Origin: Mammaliicoccus vitulinus
GTDB lineage: Bacteria > Bacillota > Bacilli > Staphylococcales > Staphylococcaceae
Reading direction: 5' to 3'
Assembly (NCBI RefSeq): GCF_029024305.1
Contig: NZ_CP118974.1
Location: 186,001-250,000, forward strand
Length of the DNA stretch: 64,000 nt
The notes under the pieces were generated by a model. It was not told where the DNA came from. It saw only the letters and a program-made list of their open reading frames with translations, and ran no database searches. Position numbers and translations under genes: made by a program. Positions 45,372 to 54,391 of the stretch are shown piece after piece. The stretch's first letter is position 1; every line of letters begins with the position of its first letter.

Positions 45372-45386
45372 ATGTAAGCGCTTTAA
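45372..45386 (+). promoter_or_regulatory. Intra-operon cre site between fadD and fadE
   Basis: ATGTAAGCGCTTTAA matches 14 of 15 cre positions. Inside a transcription unit, bound CcpA could act as a roadblock to elongation. Confidence 0.6.
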
Positions 45387-45407
45387 TAATAAATGGAGGT
45401 CATAGTT

Positions 45408-46613
45408 ATGACAACTAAATTAGAGACATTAAAAAAATTATTTTCAGAAGATATTTTAAATATTTCAAAAGAATTAACTGAAGGTGAAGTGAAATTTTTA
45501 AAACAGCTAGATGATTTATTAGAAGAGAAATACCGTCCAACGATCAATGAACATTGGGTGAATGCAACTGTACCAGAGGACTTCTTTGATGACATGGGAA
45601 AATTAAATTATTTTCAAAATCCGTTATTATTTGAAGGGCGTGAAGGTGCTAAAACACCAAGTCAATTATTCCAATTTTTCATGTCATATGTAGTAGCAAG
45701 GTTTGACGTATCGTTAGTTACATTATTAGGTGTACATCAAGGATTAGGTCACAATTCATTCTTGTTCGGTGGCAGTAAAGAACAAATTGCTTATTACATC
45801 CCGAAATTACAATCACATGAATTGAGAACATGCTTTGCTTTAACAGAGCCAGAACATGGATCAGATGTAGCTGGTGGTCTAGAAACGACAGCTAAACGTG
45901 TAGGTGATAAATGGGTCTTAAATGGTGAGAAAAAATGGATTGGCGGCGCGAATTTAGCCGATGTTATTCCTGTCTATGCTGTAGATGTTGAAACAGGTAA
46001 GCCTAAAGGATTCATTGTGAGACCTGAACAAGCAGGTGTAGATATTGAAATCATTGAAAACAAAATTGCATTAAGAATCATCCCAAATACGATTATTAAA
46101 TTGGAAAATGTAGAAGTTGAAGAAGAACAAAGACTCCAAAATATTAATGGGTTTAAAGATATTGCAAAAATACTTTATTCAACACGTGCCGGCGTAGCTT
46201 ATATGGCAACTGGCGCTTTAGCAGGTGCGTTACGCGCGACACTTGATTATGTAACTGAACGTAAACAGTTTGGTAAAGAAATTAGTAAATATCAATTGAT
46301 TCAAGAGAAGTTAGCGATGATGCAAGGTAATTTAGCACATTCCATGTCAATATGTGCACAACTTGCGAGAATGCAAGAACATGGTGAATATGATGAAGTT
46401 GCAACTTCAGCTGCCAAAATGATGAATTCACTTAGATTAAGAGAATCAGTCGCAATGGGTCGTGGTATTACTGGCGGAAACGGTATATTGGCCGAATATG
46501 ATATCGCGAGATTCTTCTCGGATGCAGAAGCCGTATACACATATGAAGGTACACACGAAATTAATGCATTAGTTATAGGACGTGCATTGACTGGTGATTC
46601 AGCATTTATTTAG
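45408..46613 (+). CDS. fadE: Acyl-CoA dehydrogenase
   Basis: FAD-dependent first oxidation of beta-oxidation. 401 residues. Motifs: CFALTEPEHGSDVAGGLETTAKR (near residues 138-160), VLNGEKKWIGGANLADV (near 168-184), ERKQFGKEISKYQLIQEKLAMM (near 283-304), and the C-terminal YEGTHEINALVIGRAL with the catalytic Glu in the glutaryl-CoA-dehydrogenase-like position. ATG 45408 is chosen because GGAGGT lies eight bases before it; the longer frame from 45393 starts on top of the site. Electrons presumably pass to ETF, whose genes are not in the window. Confidence 0.93.
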   Translation: MTTKLETLKKLFSEDILNISKELTEGEVKFLKQLDDLLEEKYRPTINEHWVNATVPEDFFDDMGKLNYFQNPLLFEGREGAKTPSQLFQFFMSYVVARFDVSLVTLLGVHQGLGHNSFLFGGSKEQIAYYIPKLQSHELRTCFALTEPEHGSDVAGGLETTAKRVGDKWVLNGEKKWIGGANLADVIPVYAVDVETGKPKGFIVRPEQAGVDIEIIENKIALRIIPNTIIKLENVEVEEEQRLQNINGFKDIAKILYSTRAGVAYMATGALAGALRATLDYVTERKQFGKEISKYQLIQEKLAMMQGNLAHSMSICAQLARMQEHGEYDEVATSAAKMMNSLRLRESVAMGRGITGGNGILAEYDIARFFSDAEAVYTYEGTHEINALVIGRALTGDSAFI

Positions 46614-46663
46614 TCTAACTGAGCGAAGATTATCTCAGAATATATTAATTTGGAGGACTTTTT

Positions 46664-48922
46664 ATGACGATAAGTAAAGCGACCGTTCTAGGTGCAGGTA
46701 CTATGGGAAGTCAAATTGCCGCACTATTAGTAAACGCAGGTTTAAAAGTAAAATTATTAGATATAGTAATAGATGACAATGATCCGAATAAAATTTCTAA
46801 AAAAGCATATGATGTCATCACAGATGCTAAAAGACCTTTATTGTTTGATCTAGAATTTGCATCAAATTTATCTTATGGTAATTTTCAAGATGATTTAACA
46901 GGTGAAGATGATGCCGATATTTATATTGAAGCGGTGAAGGAAGAATTAGATATTAAACATCAAGTTTGGAAACAAGTTACACAAGTAGCTAAAGAAAGTG
47001 CAATATTCGCTACTAACACATCCGGTATTCCGATTGAAGCTATTTCTAAAGCATTTGATGAAAAGGATAAAGAACGATTTTTAGGACTTCATTTCTTTAA
47101 TCCACCTCGTATTATGAAATTAGTAGAGGTTATACCTAATCGTCATACTTCAGATGCAGTAATTGAAAGAACTCAAGTATTTGCCGAAGAAGTACTAGGT
47201 AAAGGTGCTGTCGTTGCGAATGATGTGCCAGGATTTGTAGCAAATAGAGTTGGTACTCAAACGATGAATGATATTATGTACCGTGGTGAAGAACAAGGAT
47301 TTTCCATTATTGAAGTAGATGCCTTAACGGGTAGAGCAATCGGTAGACCGCGTACAGGAACTTATGGATTATCAGATTTAGTAGGTTTAGATATTGCAGT
47401 CACTGTGACAAGAGGGTTACAACAAGTTCCTGAAGAACAACCTTACTTTAAAGATACGAAAGTAGCAGACACACTTGTTAAAAATGGATCGTTAGGTCGC
47501 AAGACAAAACAAGGTTTCTATAAAAAAGATAAAAAAACAAGATTAGTTTATGACATAGATTCAAATGAATATGTTCAAGCTGAACAACCAAAATTTGAAA
47601 TACTATCAAAATTTAGTAAAGATTTACAATCAAATTTAGATGTCATCTTTAACGCTGAAGATGATGCTGGTAAGTTTTTATGGGAAACATTAAGAAATAA
47701 TTTCTATTATTCAGCAATCAATGTTCCTAAAGCTGCAGGAGATTTTAAAGATATCGACCGTGCACTTGTATGGGGCTTCAATTGGAAAAAAGGACCATTC
47801 CAACTTTGGGACTTGATGGGATTTGAACGCGTTAAAACGAGAATGAGAGAAGAGCTTGGAGAATTACCTGAATGGATTGAACAACAAAGTGGTTCATTCT
47901 ATAAAGAAGATGAAACAATCGAACGTGTAACACCTACCTCAGTTTTTGTTGACCATGAAATATGGAATAGAGAAGACTCTAATTTATCAGTAGCGAATAA
48001 AGATCAATTATTACTTAAAATACAAAGTAAAAATAATATTATCTCAGATGGTTTTGCAAATGACTTAATTGAATCAATTGACTTATTAGAACAAGAAGAC
48101 TACACAAGCATGGTGATATACGCTGGAGGTAACAACTTTAGCGTAGGTGCGAACTTGTACATGATGAAACAGGCTCATGAAAGCAAAAAAGTAGAAGAGT
48201 TAGTTGGTCCAGCAATTGATAAGCTTCACGAAAGTTTCAGCAGAATGAAATATTCACTTAAACCTATCGTAACAGCTGTTCACGGAAGAGCATTAGGTGG
48301 CGGTTGTGAAGTAGTACTACATTCTCCATTTATTGTTGCAGCTAGTGAAACATATATTGGTTTAGTTGAAACAGGTGTGGGCTTATTACCTTCAGGTGGC
48401 GGGTTAGCTGAGTTTGTTGATAGAGTGTTAAGAACGGATCATAAAAATGATGATAAACAAGAATCTATTTCTAAAGTATTAATGAATGTAGGTTTAGCTA
48501 AAGTTTCTACGAACGCTTATGAAGCTAAAAAATATGGCTATTTAAGAGACATTGATACAATTATTTTCAATAAAGAAAGACGTATTGAAGTTGCACTCAA
48601 TAAAGCGCGCTATGAATCTGAAACGAACTATGTACCTAAACCTAAAGCTCAATATCCATCATTAGGTAGAGATTTTAAAGCGTTAGCGCAAGCTCAATTA
48701 GACGCTCAAAGAATCGGTCATTTTATTAGTGACTATGATTATGAAATTACGTTAAAAGTAGCACACATACTTTCAGGTGGTGATTTACCACGTAATACGT
48801 ATATAAACCAAAGATATATTCAAAAGCTTGAAAGAGAAGGTTTCTTATCTCTTTTACAAAATGAAAAAACTTATGATCGTATTACGCACATGCTAGAAAA
48901 AGGAAAACCTTTACGTAATTAA
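46664..48922 (+). CDS. fadB: 3-hydroxyacyl-CoA dehydrogenase/enoyl-CoA hydratase fusion
   Basis: A bifunctional 752-residue enzyme for the middle steps of beta-oxidation. The N-terminal NAD-binding domain begins VLGAGTMGSQIAALLVNAG (residues 8-26), with the catalytic His in LGLHFFNPPRIMKLVEV (near 147-163) and DVPGFVANRVG. A crotonase domain follows at about 440-640 with the oxyanion-hole segment GGNNFSVGANL and HGRALGGGCEVVLHSPF. This dehydrogenase-first order is that of Gram-positive FadN-type proteins, the reverse of E. coli FadB. It is 50 bases after fadE and 31 before fadA. Confidence 0.93.
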   Translation: MTISKATVLGAGTMGSQIAALLVNAGLKVKLLDIVIDDNDPNKISKKAYDVITDAKRPLLFDLEFASNLSYGNFQDDLTGEDDADIYIEAVKEELDIKHQVWKQVTQVAKESAIFATNTSGIPIEAISKAFDEKDKERFLGLHFFNPPRIMKLVEVIPNRHTSDAVIERTQVFAEEVLGKGAVVANDVPGFVANRVGTQTMNDIMYRGEEQGFSIIEVDALTGRAIGRPRTGTYGLSDLVGLDIAVTVTRGLQQVPEEQPYFKDTKVADTLVKNGSLGRKTKQGFYKKDKKTRLVYDIDSNEYVQAEQPKFEILSKFSKDLQSNLDVIFNAEDDAGKFLWETLRNNFYYSAINVPKAAGDFKDIDRALVWGFNWKKGPFQLWDLMGFERVKTRMREELGELPEWIEQQSGSFYKEDETIERVTPTSVFVDHEIWNREDSNLSVANKDQLLLKIQSKNNIISDGFANDLIESIDLLEQEDYTSMVIYAGGNNFSVGANLYMMKQAHESKKVEELVGPAIDKLHESFSRMKYSLKPIVTAVHGRALGGGCEVVLHSPFIVAASETYIGLVETGVGLLPSGGGLAEFVDRVLRTDHKNDDKQESISKVLMNVGLAKVSTNAYEAKKYGYLRDIDTIIFNKERRIEVALNKARYESETNYVPKPKAQYPSLGRDFKALAQAQLDAQRIGHFISDYDYEITLKVAHILSGGDLPRNTYINQRYIQKLEREGFLSLLQNEKTYDRITHMLEKGKPLRN

Positions 48923-48953
48923 TAAAGTGCTGAATAAGAGAGGATGAATATCA

Positions 48954-50141
48954 ATGCAAGAGGCATATATAGTAGCATACGGACGTTCTGCAGCAGGTAA
49001 AGCTAAACCAGGTGGCGCATTATTTCATGAAAGACCTGATGAAGTGGCAGCTCAAGTATTAAAAGGCGTACTCAATAGAGTAGGTGGCTCATTTAATCTA
49101 AGCATGGTTCAAGATGTCATTGTGGGGAACTCTTTTCCTGAAGGATTACAAGGACAAAATATAGCACGCTCAATTGCTTTGCTTGCCGGATTACCAAATG
49201 AAGTGCCTGGTCAAACCGTTAACCGTTATTGTTCATCAGGACTTCAAACCATCGCCATTGCAGCGAATGAAATCATGTCAGAGCAAGCTGATGTGCTCGT
49301 AGCAGGTGGTGTAGAGTTAATGAGTGCAGTACCAATGGGCGGTAATGAACCAACGAATAATCCAGAGTTGCAAGAAGCAGACACTGGCGTATCGTATCCA
49401 ATGGGCTTAACAGCTGAAATGGTTGCTGAAGAATATAAAGTAACGAGAGAAGCGCAAGATGCGTACGCTGTCGAAAGTCATAAAAGAGCAGCAGAAGCAC
49501 AAAAATCAGGTAAATTTAATGATGAAATTATACCTATAGAAGTGCATAAAGTGAAGTATGACGAAAATGGACCGTCTGTAACAAAAGAAGAATTTAAGCA
49601 AGATGAGTTAATACGACCAGAAACAAATTTAGAATCCTTATCTAAATTAAGAACCGTATTTAAAGCAGATGGAACAGTGACTGCCGGTACATCAGCACCA
49701 CTTACTGATGGCGCAGGATTTGTAGTGCTGATGTCTGGCGATAAAGTAAAAGAATTAGGTATCAAGCCAATTGCTAAATTTGTAGGTTTCAAAGCTGTTG
49801 GCGTAGATCCTAAATTAATGGGTATCGGTCCAGCTTATGCCATACCTGAAGTGTTAGAATTAACAAACTTATCAGTAGATGATATAGACTTAGTAGAATT
49901 AAACGAAGCATTCGCATCACAAACTGTAGCTTCAATAAATGAAGTAGGATTAGACATTAATAAAACTAACGTTAACGGTGGTGCAATCGCATTAGGACAT
50001 CCGCTCGGAGCAACTGGTGCAATGTTAACAGGTAAGTTATTATCAGAAATGAGTAAACGACCAGACACTAAATACGGTATGGTAACAATGTGTATCGGTG
50101 TAGGAATGGGCGCAGCAGGAATATTTGAATATGTAAGGTAA
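48954..50141 (+). CDS. fadA: 3-ketoacyl-CoA thiolase
   Basis: The thiolytic last step of beta-oxidation, releasing acetyl-CoA. 395 residues. Active-site Cys in TVNRYCSSGLQTIAIAANEI (Cys near residue 89), His in NGGAIALGHPLGATGAML (near 349-366), and the second Cys in MVTMCIGVGMGAAGIFE near the C terminus. Last gene of the fad operon, followed by a strong terminator. Confidence 0.95.
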   Translation: MQEAYIVAYGRSAAGKAKPGGALFHERPDEVAAQVLKGVLNRVGGSFNLSMVQDVIVGNSFPEGLQGQNIARSIALLAGLPNEVPGQTVNRYCSSGLQTIAIAANEIMSEQADVLVAGGVELMSAVPMGGNEPTNNPELQEADTGVSYPMGLTAEMVAEEYKVTREAQDAYAVESHKRAAEAQKSGKFNDEIIPIEVHKVKYDENGPSVTKEEFKQDELIRPETNLESLSKLRTVFKADGTVTAGTSAPLTDGAGFVVLMSGDKVKELGIKPIAKFVGFKAVGVDPKLMGIGPAYAIPEVLELTNLSVDDIDLVELNEAFASQTVASINEVGLDINKTNVNGGAIALGHPLGATGAMLTGKLLSEMSKRPDTKYGMVTMCIGVGMGAAGIFEYVR

Positions 50142-50148
50142 TGGTAGT

Positions 50149-50182
50149 AAGCATTCGATTATTTGAATCGAATGCTTTTTTG
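50149..50182 (+). terminator. Terminator of the fad operon
   Basis: A perfect 12-bp stem, AAGCATTCGATT (50149-50160) with AATCGAATGCTT (50166-50177), followed by T6. Confidence 0.93.
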
Positions 50183-50303
50183 TTTGTGTGAAATAGGGGA
50201 AGTCGTGAGTTAAGTCCGAAGTTAATCCAAGAGATTGGCTAAGTCGTGAGTTAAGTCTGAAGTTAATCCAAGACATGTACTGAACCCAAAAAGTTGAACT
50301 TTT

Positions 50304-51170
50304 TTAGTATGATATTTGAAAGGTTTGTTTCCTGAATTTTTTAGGAGATAAGCCTTTTAATTTTGATTTGATTCTTTCATTATTATAAAAATGAATATAA
50401 CGATGTATAGCTTGTTCTAGTTGCTGAAAATCTTCGAATTCTTGACCATAATACATCTCTTGTTTAAGTAGTCCGAAAAAGTTTTCCATAACTGAATTAT
50501 CTAAACAATTACCTTTTCTAGACATACTTTGAAATACTTTATTTGCTTTTAATAATTTAGTGTATTGCGAATGTTGATAATGCCAACCTTGATCTGAGTG
50601 TATCGTTAAACGATAGCTTAAATCTGGACGCATAGCCATCATTTCTTTTAATGGATTGATGACAATCTCTAACGAAGGACGATTTGAAATTTCAAAACTA
50701 ATAATCTCCGAACTATGTAAGTCCATAAAAGGAGATAAATATAATTTCTGGCCATTCTTCAACTTGAATTCTGTAATATCTGTCACTATTTTTTGAAAAG
50801 GGACATGTGTTTTAAATCTACGATTTATTATATTTTTAGCGACCTTACCAACTTTACCTTTGAATGATCGATATTTACGTCCTCTATGCGTGAATTTCGA
50901 ACAAGATAATCCTAATTCTTTCATTAATCTTCTTACTTTTTTATGATTTACATTGATACCTCTATTACTTAAATCTTGTGTAACGCTTCGGTAACCATAG
51001 GTATAATTAGATTCCTTACATATTTCTTTTATTACTTTAATCAGTTCATCATCTTTATTAGGTTTATTGAACTGATTTATCCAATAATAATATACAGATT
51101 TAGCTAATTTAGCGACTTTGAATAAAATACTCAATTTTATATTAAGTGTTTCGTGTAGTTCCGTAATCAC
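50304..51170 (-). CDS. IS3-family transposase OrfB (copy 3, fusion frame open)
   Basis: Same DDE domain as the other copies; here a GTG at 51170 (ATC in copies 1 and 2) extends the readable frame by 12 codons (MITELHETLNIK). The -1 frame from the heptamer at 51227-51221 is open into this ORF, so OrfAB can be made. Differences from copy 1 include RKYRS for RKFRS and MDLHSSE for MDLYSSE. Confidence 0.92.
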   Translation of the reverse strand: MITELHETLNIKLSILFKVAKLAKSVYYYWINQFNKPNKDDELIKVIKEICKESNYTYGYRSVTQDLSNRGINVNHKKVRRLMKELGLSCSKFTHRGRKYRSFKGKVGKVAKNIINRRFKTHVPFQKIVTDITEFKLKNGQKLYLSPFMDLHSSEIISFEISNRPSLEIVINPLKEMMAMRPDLSYRLTIHSDQGWHYQHSQYTKLLKANKVFQSMSRKGNCLDNSVMENFFGLLKQEMYYGQEFEDFQQLEQAIHRYIHFYNNERIKSKLKGLSPKKFRKQTFQISY

Positions 51171-51175
51171 CTTTA

Positions 51176-51712
51176 CTATTTCTGATTTTTGCTTCCGTAT
51201 ATGTCGGTCAAGGCTTGTAACTTTTTTTGATAAGCAATACCTGCCTTTAACGTTTCAACTTCATTTCGTAGTCTTTCGAGTTCTTCACGTTCATTTTCAT
51301 TTAGAGATGAATTTTTATTATCAGTTTTTGAATGTTTTTTATCCATATTGATAGACCGTCCCTTTTGTTTATTAGCTAGATCAAGACGACACTTTTCATC
51401 AAATTGATGTTGCCAATTGGCAACCATTATAGGATTAATAATCTTAAAATGATTAGCTGTTTCTCGATAAGACAACATATTTTCTTGTCTAAATTTTATA
51501 ACAGATAATTTAAATTCGCTAGTATAAACAGTGTTTCTTCTTTTTTCTTTTAAGCCATCTTCTCCAAACTCTTTATATTGATTGACCCATATTTGAATGA
51601 CAGATGAACTGGAAATGTCATGTTTTAAGGTGAGTGCTTTATAACCTGATTGACCATCTAAGTACTCTTTTACTAATTTTAGTTTAAAGTTAAAATCATA
51701 TTTTTTTCTCAT
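51176..51712 (-). CDS. IS3-family transposase OrfA (copy 3)
   Basis: 178 residues with the same HTH and coiled-coil layout, and a few substitutions relative to copies 1 and 2 (DGLKEKRR for DGLQEKRR, KKHSKTDN for KKYSETDN). Confidence 0.92.
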   Translation of the reverse strand: MRKKYDFNFKLKLVKEYLDGQSGYKALTLKHDISSSSVIQIWVNQYKEFGEDGLKEKRRNTVYTSEFKLSVIKFRQENMLSYRETANHFKIINPIMVANWQHQFDEKCRLDLANKQKGRSINMDKKHSKTDNKNSSLNENEREELERLRNEVETLKAGIAYQKKLQALTDIYGSKNQK

Positions 51713-52363
51713 AAATAATGCACCCCTATAAGCTAGATTTGAGGTTCAACTTTTGGGGTGCACATCAGACATCGCCTAAGTCGTGAGTTAAGTCTGAAGT
51801 TAATCCAAGACATCGCCTAAGTCGTGAGTTAAGTCTAAAGTTAATCCAAGAGATAGCGGAAGTCGTGAGTTAAGTCTGAGGTTAATCCAAGACATAGCCC
51901 AAGTCGTGAGTTAAGTCTTGAATTAATCCAAGACATTGCCTAAGTCGTGAGTTAAGTCCGAAGTTAATCCAAGAGATAGCTCAAGTCGTGAGATAAGTCT
52001 GAAGTTAATCCAAGAGATAGCCCAAGTCGTGAGATAAGTCTGAAGTTAATCCAAGAGATCGCCTAAGTCGTGAGTTAAGTAATGAGTTAATCCAAGAAAA
52101 TGCTCAAGTCGTGAGTTAAGTCCGGAGTTAATCCAAGAGATCGCCTAAGTCGTGAGTTAATCCAAGAAAATGCTCAAGTCGTGAGTTAAGTCCGGAGTTA
52201 ATCCAAGACATCGCCAAAGTCGTGAGTTAAGTAATGAGTTAATCCAAGAAATAGCTGAAGTCGTGAGTTAAGTCCGAAGTTAATCCAAGAGATAGCACTG
52301 TATCCGCATCTCATCTGCAATCGCGTCCACATCTGCAACATCTTACAATCTAGCCATATAAAA

Positions 52364-52405
52364 ACTCCCCGAAAGTTAGATTATCTATTCTAACTTTCGG
52401 GGAGT
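52364..52405 (-). terminator. Terminator of mbcS
   Basis: A perfect 17-bp stem, ACTCCCCGAAAGTTAGA (52364-52380) with 52389-52405. Read on the minus strand it is followed by TTTTTAT. Confidence 0.93.
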
Positions 52406-52413
52406 ACTATATG

Positions 52414-53994
52414 CTATTTATTATATTTTTGTTTTTCAGCTTCTCTTAATTCTATGCGTCTGATTTTACCTGAGTTTGTTTTTGGTAATTCTGTTACAAA
52501 CTCGATTGCTCTTGGATATTTATATGGTGCTACATCTTTTTTAACATAGCTTTGTAATTCTTTTACAAGTTCTTCGTCGCCAGTGATATCGTTTTGCAAG
52601 ATGACGAATGCTTTGACGATGTTACCTCTTATTTCATCTGGACTTGCTACGACTGCACATTCTTGTACTTTAGGGTGTTTTGTTAATGAGTCTTCTACTT
52701 CGAAGGGCCCAATTGTATATCCAGAGCTAATGATAACGTCATCTTCTCTGCCTTTAAACCAAAAGTAACCGTCTTTGTCTAATTGTGCGCGGTCTCCTGT
52801 TACATAGTAGTTGCCTCGTTTTGATTTTTCTGTGCGTTCTTCGTCTTTGAAGTAACCTTGGAATAATGATGGTGAATCTAATGAAACGGCAATGTCTCCT
52901 GTTTCTCCGTTTGTAATGGGTTCACCGTCTTCATCGATAACGGCAACATGGCTTCCTGGTATGGCTTTACCCATTGCGCCTGGTCTGCTTTCAGTGTCTT
53001 TTAAAAATGCGATAAGCAATGTGTTTTCAGTTTGTCCATATCCATCTCTTACTTTAATGTTGAAATTGCTTTGGAATTGTTCTATTACTTCTTTGTTTAA
53101 TGGTTCACCTGCAGAAACTGCACTATGAAGATCTTTTAATGTGTAATCAGATAAATTAGGTAATTTAGCCATTAAACGATATTCTGTTGGTGTACAACAT
53201 AATGCGTTTACTTGATGTTTTTCTAGCAAGTCTAAATATTTAGCAGCATTAAATTTACCATTATAAACGAAAGCTTTTGCACCTGAACCTAGTATTGATA
53301 AGAATGGACTCCAAATCCATTTTTGCCAACCTGGTGCTGCAGTTGCCCAAACAGTATCTTGTTCAGTAATGCTTAACCAATGTTTTGGTGCTGTTTGGAT
53401 GTGTGCAAATCCCCAACCGTGAGTGTGTATAACGGCTTTAGGTAAACCTGTTGTACCTGAAGTATAAGATAAGATTGCGATATCATCTCTTTTTGTTTCA
53501 TCTACAGTGAGTTCTTCACTAGCATTTTGTATTTCTTGATTGATTGATATCCAATTTTCTTGCTCAGATCCTACGATGAATTTTGTTAAATCATCGAATT
53601 CTTTAATACCTTCAAATTCGACTGTACATTGATCGATGGCTACTACAGCATCCACTTCACCATGTGTAATTCTATGTTGTAAATCTTTCGTACGTAACAT
53701 TTCTGAACTTGGAATGATGATAACGCCGAGTTTAAGTGCAGCAATATATATTTCATAAGTTTTAATAGAGCGTGGCATTAAAATAAGTACTTTGTCACCT
53801 TTTTTCAAGCCGTGGTTTTTAAATATATTCCCAACTCTATTAGCGTTCTTTATCAGTTTTGAGTATGTAATTGTTTGTACTGTACCTTCGACATCTTCAA
53901 AAACGATTGCCTCTTTAGATTCGTCGGTAGTATATTTTTCGATTTCATTAACAATATTGTATGTTTCGGGTGCTATTAAGTCTGTTTTTTTCAT
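52414..53994 (-). CDS. mbcS: Acyl-CoA synthetase, MbcS-like (branched-chain carboxylate activation)
   Basis: A 526-residue ANL ligase closest in pattern to the acetyl-CoA-synthetase-like YtcI/MbcS group. S. aureus MbcS activates branched short carboxylic acids for branched-chain fatty-acid synthesis. Motifs: LSYTSGTTGLPKAVIHTHGWG (near residues 171-191), WATAAPGWQKWIWSPFLSILG, RDGYGQTENTLL (near 315-326), YYVTGDRAQLDKDGYFWFKGREDD and the C-terminal Lys in PKTNSGKIRRIELRE. The symbol rests on remembered similarity to S. aureus. It is monocistronic and diverges from mpsA. Confidence 0.85.
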   Translation of the reverse strand: MKKTDLIAPETYNIVNEIEKYTTDESKEAIVFEDVEGTVQTITYSKLIKNANRVGNIFKNHGLKKGDKVLILMPRSIKTYEIYIAALKLGVIIIPSSEMLRTKDLQHRITHGEVDAVVAIDQCTVEFEGIKEFDDLTKFIVGSEQENWISINQEIQNASEELTVDETKRDDIAILSYTSGTTGLPKAVIHTHGWGFAHIQTAPKHWLSITEQDTVWATAAPGWQKWIWSPFLSILGSGAKAFVYNGKFNAAKYLDLLEKHQVNALCCTPTEYRLMAKLPNLSDYTLKDLHSAVSAGEPLNKEVIEQFQSNFNIKVRDGYGQTENTLLIAFLKDTESRPGAMGKAIPGSHVAVIDEDGEPITNGETGDIAVSLDSPSLFQGYFKDEERTEKSKRGNYYVTGDRAQLDKDGYFWFKGREDDVIISSGYTIGPFEVEDSLTKHPKVQECAVVASPDEIRGNIVKAFVILQNDITGDEELVKELQSYVKKDVAPYKYPRAIEFVTELPKTNSGKIRRIELREAEKQKYNK

Positions 53995-54303
53995 GCTAAT
54001 CTCCTCATTTTTATTATTATCTTATTTTAACAATGAATAATCATTAATACGAATAAATGAAACTATATGAAAACAGTTAGCATCAATCTATTGACATTTT
54101 TTAAAAATAAATATATGTTATTAAAGTATATTAAAAACGATATCATGTGAAAATCTTTAGCAAGCAGCTAATAATAATTGGCTAATTGAAAAAGATATTG
54201 ATAAGTCTTAGTTTAACATTAAATATTTCTCAGGAAATTACATATAAGCAACATAAATAGTAAGGAAGCAATTAAAATAACTATACAAAGTTAGTTTGGT
54301 TGA
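53995..54303. other. Divergent promoter region between mbcS and mpsA
   Basis: About 300 AT-rich bases holding the promoters of both divergent units. No riboswitch class is recognised and no single promoter is convincing. Confidence 0.4.
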
Positions 54304-54361
54304 AGCCGACAATTAAAACAAATCAGTTTAAATGATTTGTTTTACATTGTCGGCTTTTTTT
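54304..54361 (+). terminator. Strong leader terminator (possible attenuator) ahead of mpsA
   Basis: AGCCGACAAT plus AAAACAAATCA (54304-54325) pairs with TGATTTGTTTT plus ATTGTCGGCT (54333-54355), then T7. It ends only 30 bases before the mpsA start and no gene lies upstream on this strand, so it looks like a leader attenuator. Confidence 0.75.
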
Positions 54362-54391
54362 ATTGCTTTTGTCAGAAAAGGGGCAAACGAG

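Larger units (their letters stand above)
50276..51767 (-). mobile_element. IS3-family (IS150-like) insertion sequence, copy 3
   Basis: 1492 bp with the same ends as copies 1 and 2 and the orientation of copy 2. It is flanked by GACA on both sides (4-bp target duplication). The fusion frame is open. It differs from copy 2 by scattered substitutions, so the copies are not one recent burst. Confidence 0.95.
50200..52302. repeat. 41-bp tandem repeat array C, split by an IS3-family element
   Basis: Same family and direction as arrays A and B. Two units precede the IS (50200-50275) and thirteen follow it (51778-52302). One right-hand unit near 52148 lacks the central 12 bases (GAGTTAATCCAAG directly). 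The tail of the unit varies (GACAT, GAGAT, GAAAA, then CGCCT, AGCCC, TGCTC). Largest array of this family in the window. Confidence 0.92.

Noticed and set aside
42233..50141. Butyrate/acetoacetate or propionate fermentation cluster in place of beta-oxidation
   Set aside because: The ligase, acyl-CoA dehydrogenase, FadB fusion and thiolase together match the staphylococcal fadXDEBA locus.
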